NCBI GenBank assembly: GCA_024653385.1
Contig: JANLFZ010000192.1
Coordinates: 1-10,897, forward strand
DNA length: 10,897 nucleotides
Reading direction: 5' to 3'
Origin: Thermoguttaceae bacterium
Lineage (GTDB): Bacteria > Planctomycetota > Planctomycetia > Pirellulales > Thermoguttaceae
This document shows positions 5,982 to 10,897 of the stretch, piece by piece. Made by a program: the position numbers and the translations under genes. The notes under the pieces are model-generated. The model worked only from the letters and a program-made list of their open reading frames with translations, made no database searches and was not told where the DNA came from. Position 1 is the stretch's first letter; each line of letters opens with the position of its first letter.

Positions 5982-7208
5982 ATGACTACCGACAACCACG
6001 CCGCTTCTCCACGTGACGTCTCCTCCCTCCCGCGCCGCGGGTTCCTTGCCGGGGCCGGCGCGATCGGGCTGTCGATCCTGAAGCCCGAGCTGGTCTTCGG
6101 CTCCCAGGCCAACACGAAGGTGAAGATCGGCCTGGTGGGCTGCGGCGGGCGCGGCACGTGGATCGCCAAGCTCTTTCAGGACCACGGCGGCTATCAACTC
6201 GTCGCCGCGGCCGATTATTTCAAGGACCGGGTCGACCGGGCCGGCGAGCAGTTCAAGATCGAGGCCGCGCGGCGCTACACGGGCCTGGACGGCTACAAGC
6301 GGCTGTTGGACTCGAAGCCCGACGCGATCGTCATCGAGAGTCCGCCGTATTTCCATCCCGAGCAGGCCATGGCGGGCGTCGATGCCGGCTGCCACGTGTA
6401 CTGCGCCAAGCCGATCGCGGTCGACGTGCCCGGGTGCCTGACCATCGCCGAGGCGGGGCGCAAGGGCACCGAGAAGAAACGCTGCGTGCTCATCGACTTC
6501 CAAACCCGCACCAGCGAGTTCTACCAGGAAGCCATCCGCCGGGTCCACGCGGGCGACATCGGGCCGTTGGTCAACGGCGAGGCCGTCTACTACTGCGGCC
6601 CCACCTGGGGCGGCGACGAGGTGCTCGCGGCCGACCCCAAGAACCCCGAAAATCGCTTGCGCGCCTGGGGACTCGACCGGGTGCTCTCGGGCGACGTGAT
6701 CACCGAGCAGAACATCCACACCCTCGATGTGGCCACGTGGATCGTCAACGCCGACCCCCTGCGCGCCTACGGCGTCTGCGCCAAGAAAGGTCGCCAGGAC
6801 CACGGCGATTGCCACGACCACTTCTCGGTGATCTTCGAGTTCCCGGGCGACGTGACCGTGGCGTTCATCTCGAAGCAGTACGGCACAGGCTACGACGACA
6901 TCGGCAACCGCATGTTCGGCCCCAAGGGCATGATCGAAGCGCATTATTTCGGGGCGACCTTCATCCGCGGCGAAAAGTCGTACAAGGGCGGCAAGCACGG
7001 CAATCTCTACACCGACGGGGCCATCAAGAACATCGCCGACTTCCATGCCTCGATTCTCAAGGGCGACTTCTCGAACCCCACCGTGGCCCCCAGCGTGCGG
7101 AGCAACCTCACCACGATCCTCGGCCGCACGGCCGCCTACAAGCGGGCCTCGGTCACCTGGGACGAGATGATGAAGACCGCCGAGAAGTGGGAATTCGCCG
7201 CCAAGTAG
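5982..7208 (+). CDS. Tat-exported Gfo/Idh/MocA family NAD(P)-dependent oxidoreductase
   Basis: Probably oxidises or otherwise converts a sugar or polyol with a tightly held nicotinamide cofactor; the substrate cannot be read from sequence. The product is 408 residues. Residues 1-40 hold a twin-arginine signal (RRGFL at 18-22, then a Gly/Ala/Leu core), so the folded protein is likely exported. The Rossmann fold starts near 46 with GLVGCGGRG at 50-58. The family EKP motif is AKP here (142-144), keeping the catalytic-type Lys143. EQNIHTLDV at 242-250 gives His246 and Asp249 at the usual substrate-binding positions of the C-terminal domain. AGGAG (5969-5973) lies 8 nt before the ATG. The stop is 13 bases from the next gene, so the two are likely co-transcribed. 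Some Tat-signal relatives are GH109 glycosidases, so glycosidase activity is an alternative. Confidence 0.92.
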   Translation: MTTDNHAASPRDVSSLPRRGFLAGAGAIGLSILKPELVFGSQANTKVKIGLVGCGGRGTWIAKLFQDHGGYQLVAAADYFKDRVDRAGEQFKIEAARRYTGLDGYKRLLDSKPDAIVIESPPYFHPEQAMAGVDAGCHVYCAKPIAVDVPGCLTIAEAGRKGTEKKRCVLIDFQTRTSEFYQEAIRRVHAGDIGPLVNGEAVYYCGPTWGGDEVLAADPKNPENRLRAWGLDRVLSGDVITEQNIHTLDVATWIVNADPLRAYGVCAKKGRQDHGDCHDHFSVIFEFPGDVTVAFISKQYGTGYDDIGNRMFGPKGMIEAHYFGATFIRGEKSYKGGKHGNLYTDGAIKNIADFHASILKGDFSNPTVAPSVRSNLTTILGRTAAYKRASVTWDEMMKTAEKWEFAAK

Positions 7209-7221
7209 ACGGGTGGTTACC

Positions 7222-9330
7222 ATGCAACGCCTCGCCGCCCTCGGAGTGGCCCTGTGGCTGGCGGCCGTTTCGCCGGCCGCCCAGCCCGCGCCCAAGGTCG
7301 AGCCCCCACCCCGCGCCGCAGCTACCCGGCCGTTGCCGGCGATCGACAAGGCGTTCGTGTCGTTCCGCATCGGCGTGCCGCAGTGGCTGCCCGAGAAGCG
7401 CTTTCGCGAACTCCTGGCCCTGTTCGAGAAACACAAGGGCGTGACCGACGAGATCACGTTCTTCACGTCGGCCACCCATCCCCCGTTGCCCTTGGACGAG
7501 GTGCGGCGGCGCTGCGAGGTGCTCGCCTTGCGTGTGGCCGAGGCCCGGGCGCTGGGCTACCGGGCCGGAATCAACGTGCTGGCCACCATGGGCCACCACA
7601 ACGAGAACCTGCCGAACTCGCTCTCGGCCGACTTCACTCGGGTGACCGACATCGCCGGCGGTGTCTCGCAGGGCTCGTTCTGCCCCAACGACCCCGGGTT
7701 CCAGGAGTACGTGCGCGAGTTGTATCGCTTGGCGGCCAAGGCCAACCCCGACTATCTCTGGGTCGACGACGACGTCCGCCTGGCCGGCCACATGCCCGTG
7801 GGACTGACCTGCTTCTGCGACCGCTGCCTGGCGATCTTCGAGCGAGAGTCGGGCGTGAAGTACACGCGGGCCGGCCTGCGCGCGGCCGGCATCGAAGGAC
7901 CGCCCGAGAAGCACATGCCTGTGCGCAAGGCATGGCTCGCCCACAATCGAGCCACGATCGGGCGACTACTCGGCCTCGTCGAGCGCACGGTCCACGAGGT
8001 GAAGCCGGGCTTGCCTCTGGGGTTCATGACGGGCGACCGGTTCTTCGAGGGGTACGACTTCGACGGCTGGGCCGAGACCCTGGCCGGTCCCCAGCGGGCC
8101 CCGGTCTACTGGCGCCCCGGCGGCGGCTTCTACGAGGATTCCTGGACCGCTGGCCTGGTCGGCAAGTCGCACGAGATCGGGCGCCAGGTCGCCTTCCTGC
8201 CGCCGTCGGTCCGGTCGATCCAGTCGGAGATCGAGAACTTCCCTTACCAGCGGCTCAAGAAGGCCGGCCACATCACGGTCTTGGAAGCCGCCTCGCACCT
8301 GGGCGCCGGCTGCACCGGCGCGGCGTTCAATGTGCTGTCGGGCAACGACGAGCCGCTCGACGAGTTCGAACCCCTGGTGGCCCGAATCCGCCAGGCCCGG
8401 CCGCTCTTGGACCTCTTGGCCCGACACCTGGGGCGCGCACCGCCCGTCGGCCTCTTCGCCGTGTGGAACAAGGACATCGCGGCCGGCGCCGGCGGCGACT
8501 GGTTTGCGGGCGGCAACTACGCGGGCTTCTTTCCCCCGCAGGTCTTCGAGATCGGCCTTCCCCCGGCCTACCACCCCGACAGCGCCGTCGCGGCGATCCT
8601 CTCGCCGCAGGCGGTGGCGGTCTTGTCGAACGACCAGCTCACGCGGATCCTCTCGTCGGGCGTGTATCTCGATGCCGAGACCCTCGACGCCTTGAACCGC
8701 CGGGGCCTTCAGGAGTTGACCGGTCTGGCCGTCGAGACCCCGCTGCCGGTCGATTGCATCGAGGAGTTCACCGCCCATCCGCTCAACGGCCCGTTTGCCG
8801 GCCGCCAACGCGACTGCCGGCAGTCGTTCAACCATCTGGCCGGGTACGCGCTGAAGAGGCTCGACCCCAAGGCCCAGACGCTCGCCCGGCTGGTCGATTA
8901 CGGCGGCAAGGAGAAGGCCGCGACGAGCATGGCAGTCTTCGAGAACCGCCTGGGCGGCCGGGTGTGCGTCTGCGCGTATTTCCCTTGGACGTTCCTGCAC
9001 AGCCTGAGCAAGTCGTCCCAGATGAAGTCGGTCATGCGATGGCTTTCGCGCGATCGCCTGCCGGCCTACGCGGTGTCGTACCACAAGGTCAACCTCTGGG
9101 CTCGGCAGCCCGGCGACGGCCGGATCGCGATCGCGCTGGTCAACGCGAGCTTCGATCCGGCAGAGGATTTGGTGCTCGCCGTGCGCACCGGGGCCCAGCG
9201 GATTCGCGTCTTGGATATGGACGCGGCCGAGCGGGTTGTCGAGTCCGACGGGCAGGACGGCCCTTATCGTCACTTCCGGCTTCCCCGGGTCGATGCGTGG
9301 AGCGTGCGCCTGGTGGTCGCCGGGCCGTGA
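7222..9330 (+). CDS. Secreted protein resembling a TIM-barrel glycoside hydrolase, function unknown
   Basis: I do not recognise a characterised family with confidence. The 702-residue product starts with a signal peptide (residues 1-20, hydrophobic core ALGVALWLAAV, Ala-X-Ala-like end) and a Pro-rich stretch to about 40. The body from about 45 to 390 reads as a glycosidase-like barrel: an LGYRAGINVLATMGHH strand near 111-126, YLWVDDDVRL at 178-187 and a CFCDRC cluster at 197-202, as in GH42-like and 'hypothetical glycoside hydrolase' proteins. IQSEIENFPY at 333-342 offers Glu335 and Glu337 as acidic candidates. Residues about 405-610 may be a second, Rossmann-like or GATase-like domain, and the C-terminus from about 612 looks like a beta-sandwich. 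The ATG at 7222 is chosen over a GTG at 7213 because GGGTGG (7211-7216) precedes it and the signal peptide then starts cleanly. It follows the Gfo/Idh gene closely, implying a shared pathway. Confidence 0.75.
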   Translation: MQRLAALGVALWLAAVSPAAQPAPKVEPPPRAAATRPLPAIDKAFVSFRIGVPQWLPEKRFRELLALFEKHKGVTDEITFFTSATHPPLPLDEVRRRCEVLALRVAEARALGYRAGINVLATMGHHNENLPNSLSADFTRVTDIAGGVSQGSFCPNDPGFQEYVRELYRLAAKANPDYLWVDDDVRLAGHMPVGLTCFCDRCLAIFERESGVKYTRAGLRAAGIEGPPEKHMPVRKAWLAHNRATIGRLLGLVERTVHEVKPGLPLGFMTGDRFFEGYDFDGWAETLAGPQRAPVYWRPGGGFYEDSWTAGLVGKSHEIGRQVAFLPPSVRSIQSEIENFPYQRLKKAGHITVLEAASHLGAGCTGAAFNVLSGNDEPLDEFEPLVARIRQARPLLDLLARHLGRAPPVGLFAVWNKDIAAGAGGDWFAGGNYAGFFPPQVFEIGLPPAYHPDSAVAAILSPQAVAVLSNDQLTRILSSGVYLDAETLDALNRRGLQELTGLAVETPLPVDCIEEFTAHPLNGPFAGRQRDCRQSFNHLAGYALKRLDPKAQTLARLVDYGGKEKAATSMAVFENRLGGRVCVCAYFPWTFLHSLSKSSQMKSVMRWLSRDRLPAYAVSYHKVNLWARQPGDGRIAIALVNASFDPAEDLVLAVRTGAQRIRVLDMDAAERVVESDGQDGPYRHFRLPRVDAWSVRLVVAGP

Positions 9331-9341
9331 CCGGGGGGTAT

Positions 9342-9478
9342 CGCATCACCAATGCGGGCCGCCGGCGCGGACCCTTACCGGCGCGGCCACCATCCGATAG
9401 GATGCAAGTGGGCAGACACCCCCGAACTGTCCTGGCACCCGCAAGGCCGCGATGGAGACAGTCCTCTTGTCTTGCGGG
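9342..9478 (+). other. Hairpin-rich gap upstream of rimO
   Basis: Four stem-loops follow one another: CGCAT/ATGCG (9342-9346 with 9352-9356, loop CACCA); GGCCGCCGG with CCGGC-gc-GGCC (9357-9365 with 9378-9388, 2-base bulge); CATCC-GATA-GGATG (9391-9404); and CCCGCAAG/CTTGCGGG (9438-9445 with 9471-9478). The last is followed 6 bases later by TTTT (9485-9488) and could act as a terminator for the upstream two-gene unit. The stretch is open in the rimO frame from an ATG at 9352 but resembles no RimO sequence, so I treat it as untranslated. In such GC-rich DNA some of these stems are expected by chance. Confidence 0.35.
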
Positions 9479-9513
9479 CCTTCGTTTTCCCTTGCTCTTG
9501 GCGGACCCGTCTC

Positions 9514-10884
9514 TTGCACCGTCGCTCCTCCAACAACGCACAGCGCACCTTCTCGATCGTCAGCCTCGGGTGCCCCAAGAACCTCGTCGATAGCGAGCGG
9601 ATGCTGGGACTACTCAACCTCGAAGGCTACCAAATGCTCCCGCGCCCCGAGGGCGCCGATTTCGTCATCGTCAATACCTGCGGGTTCTTGAGGGCAGCCC
9701 GAGCCGAATCGCTCGAAACGATCCGCGAGATGATTCGCCTGAAGCGCCAGGGGCAACTGCGCGCGGTGATCGTGGCGGGATGTCTGGCCCAGCGCGACAA
9801 AGAGGCCCTGCTCGAGCAGTGCCCCGGCATCGACCAGTTGGTCGGTGTCTTTGGCCGGGACGAGATCGTCAAGGCGGCCGATCGGCTTTTCGGGCAGCTC
9901 GACGAGCAAAGGACGCTTTTCAGGCCGGCCTCGACCCGGGCCCTGTCCGACGCCGACCGCCTCCGGTTGACCCCTCGCCACTTGGCCTACTTGAAGATCG
10001 CCGAGGGCTGCGATCGGCTCTGCACCTTCTGTTCGATCCCGTCGATCCGGGGTAGACACGTGAGCAAACCGGTTGCCCAGGTGGTGGCCGAGGCCGAGCA
10101 ATTGGCCGGCGATGGGGCGCGCGAGCTGATCGTGGTGGCTCAAGACACCACGTCGTACGGCATCGATCTCGATGGCGAGCCGGGCCTGGCGCGCCTGCTG
10201 GCCCGGCTCGAGCAAGTCCAGGGGATCGAGTGGATCCGCTTGATGTATCTGTACCCGATGCACTTCACCGAGCCCCTCGTGGAGGTCCTCGCGTCGAGTC
10301 GCAAGATCGTTCCGTATCTGGACTTGCCCCTTCAGCACATCAACGACCGGATACTTCGCCGGATGAACCGCCGGGTGACTCGGGCCCAGACCGAACGGCT
10401 GCTCGATCTCTTGAGGCAGCGCGTCGCCGGGCTGGTGTTGCGGACCACGTTCATCACGGGATTTCCGGGCGAAACGGAAGACGAGTTCGCCGAGTTGGTC
10501 GAGTTCGTGCGAAGCCGACGATTCGAGCGTGTGGGGGTCTTCGCCTACTCGCGCGAGCCCGACACCCCCGCCGACCGCCTGCCCGGCCACCTGCCCGAAA
10601 AGGTCAAGCAACACCGCCGCGACCGGCTCATGGAGGTCCAGCAACCCATTGCGTTCGCGTGGAACCAGGCCCAGGTGGGTCGGCAACTCGACGTCATCCT
10701 CGATCGTGATATCCCCGGGCAGGAAAACGCGCTCGTCGGCAGGAGCTATGCCGACGCCCCGGAAATCGACGGGGTGGTCTACGTAACGGGGGATGGCCTA
10801 TCCCCCGGCCAGATCGTCCCCTGTGAAATCGTCGCCGCCCGCGGCTATGATATGATTGCGGCAGCCGTCGGTCCACCGCGCTAG
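9514..10884 (+). CDS. rimO: Ribosomal protein S12 methylthiotransferase RimO (radical SAM)
   Basis: Adds a beta-methylthio group to a conserved aspartate of ribosomal protein S12 (Asp89 in E. coli), using two 4Fe-4S clusters and S-adenosylmethionine in the cytoplasm. With the start at 9514 the product is 456 residues, near the usual 430-460. The N-terminal MTTase domain has SLGCPKNLVDSE (Cys20), NTCGF (Cys56) and AGCLAQRD (Cys90), the ligands of the auxiliary cluster; the CPKNLVDSE wording separates RimO from MiaB. The radical SAM motif CDRLCTFC gives Cys166, Cys170 and Cys173. TFITGFPGETEDEF and VFAYSREPDTPA are typical of the barrel end. A TRAM domain spans about 386-452. The start is a TTG preceded by GGCGGA (9500-9505) at 8 nt; it leaves 11 residues before the conserved TFSIVSLG. 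An ATG at 9352 would add 54 unrelated residues, so the exact start is uncertain while the identity is not. Confidence 0.93.
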   Translation: MHRRSSNNAQRTFSIVSLGCPKNLVDSERMLGLLNLEGYQMLPRPEGADFVIVNTCGFLRAARAESLETIREMIRLKRQGQLRAVIVAGCLAQRDKEALLEQCPGIDQLVGVFGRDEIVKAADRLFGQLDEQRTLFRPASTRALSDADRLRLTPRHLAYLKIAEGCDRLCTFCSIPSIRGRHVSKPVAQVVAEAEQLAGDGARELIVVAQDTTSYGIDLDGEPGLARLLARLEQVQGIEWIRLMYLYPMHFTEPLVEVLASSRKIVPYLDLPLQHINDRILRRMNRRVTRAQTERLLDLLRQRVAGLVLRTTFITGFPGETEDEFAELVEFVRSRRFERVGVFAYSREPDTPADRLPGHLPEKVKQHRRDRLMEVQQPIAFAWNQAQVGRQLDVILDRDIPGQENALVGRSYADAPEIDGVVYVTGDGLSPGQIVPCEIVAARGYDMIAAAVGPPR

Positions 10885-10897
10885 GGGCCTGTAAAAC

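Noticed and set aside
5937..7475. 512-codon open frame on the minus strand
   Set aside because: Antisense to the Gfo/Idh gene, whose Tat signal and Rossmann motif are clear.
9427..9478. Interleaved CTGTC/GACAG and CCCGCAAG/CTTGCGGG pairs as a pseudoknot
   Set aside because: The 5-bp pair is expected by chance in a region of this size, and nothing else supports a pseudoknot or riboswitch.
7254..9593. 779-codon open frame on the plus strand in another frame
   Set aside because: Arg/Pro/Gly-rich composition without motifs; it overlaps the glycosidase-like gene, which has a signal peptide and a sensible composition.

Overview
The window is GC-rich DNA that looks like a chromosomal segment of a planctomycete, probably in or near the Pirellulales. 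This is inferred from three things: an ECF sigma factor overlapping a very long membrane-anchored von Willebrand A protein of the YfbK type, a Tat-signal Gfo/Idh/MocA oxidoreductase, and several secreted glycoside-hydrolase-like proteins. No taxonomic marker is present that would prove it. I see no tRNA, rRNA, CRISPR array, transposase or phage gene.

Layout. (1) Bases 1-1643, minus strand: the first 547 codons of a secreted family-38 glycoside hydrolase with an N-terminal F5/8C (discoidin-like) domain; its 3' end lies beyond the left edge. (2) 1644-1943: a divergent intergenic region with two REP-like inverted repeats and a good candidate ECF-type promoter. (3) 1944-5143: an ECF sigma factor overlapping by 4 bp a membrane protein that joins an anti-sigma-like cytoplasmic head, one transmembrane helix, a long low-complexity linker and a YfbK-like VWA/DUF3520 module. 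(4) 5239-5757: an FtnA-type ferritin with all expected ferroxidase ligands, preceded by a nested hairpin. (5) 5758-5981: a non-coding spacer with two inverted repeats. (6) 5982-9330: a two-gene unit encoding a Tat-exported Gfo/Idh/MocA protein and a secreted protein resembling a TIM-barrel glycoside hydrolase. (7) 9331-9513: a hairpin-rich gap, then rimO (9514-10884), the ribosomal protein S12 methylthiotransferase.

How they may work together. The sigma/VWA pair looks like one signalling unit: a self-activating ECF sigma whose regulator is built into a cell-surface VWA protein. The GH38 gene and the Gfo/Idh plus glycosidase-like pair suggest extracytoplasmic breakdown of complex glycans, typical of planctomycetes, although the two loci are about 4.3 kb apart and are not one operon. 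Ferritin and rimO are housekeeping functions with no evident link to their neighbours. The strongest unexplained signals are the fused anti-sigma/VWA architecture with its candidate autoregulatory promoter, and the uncharacterised glycosidase-like protein with a CxCxxC motif.
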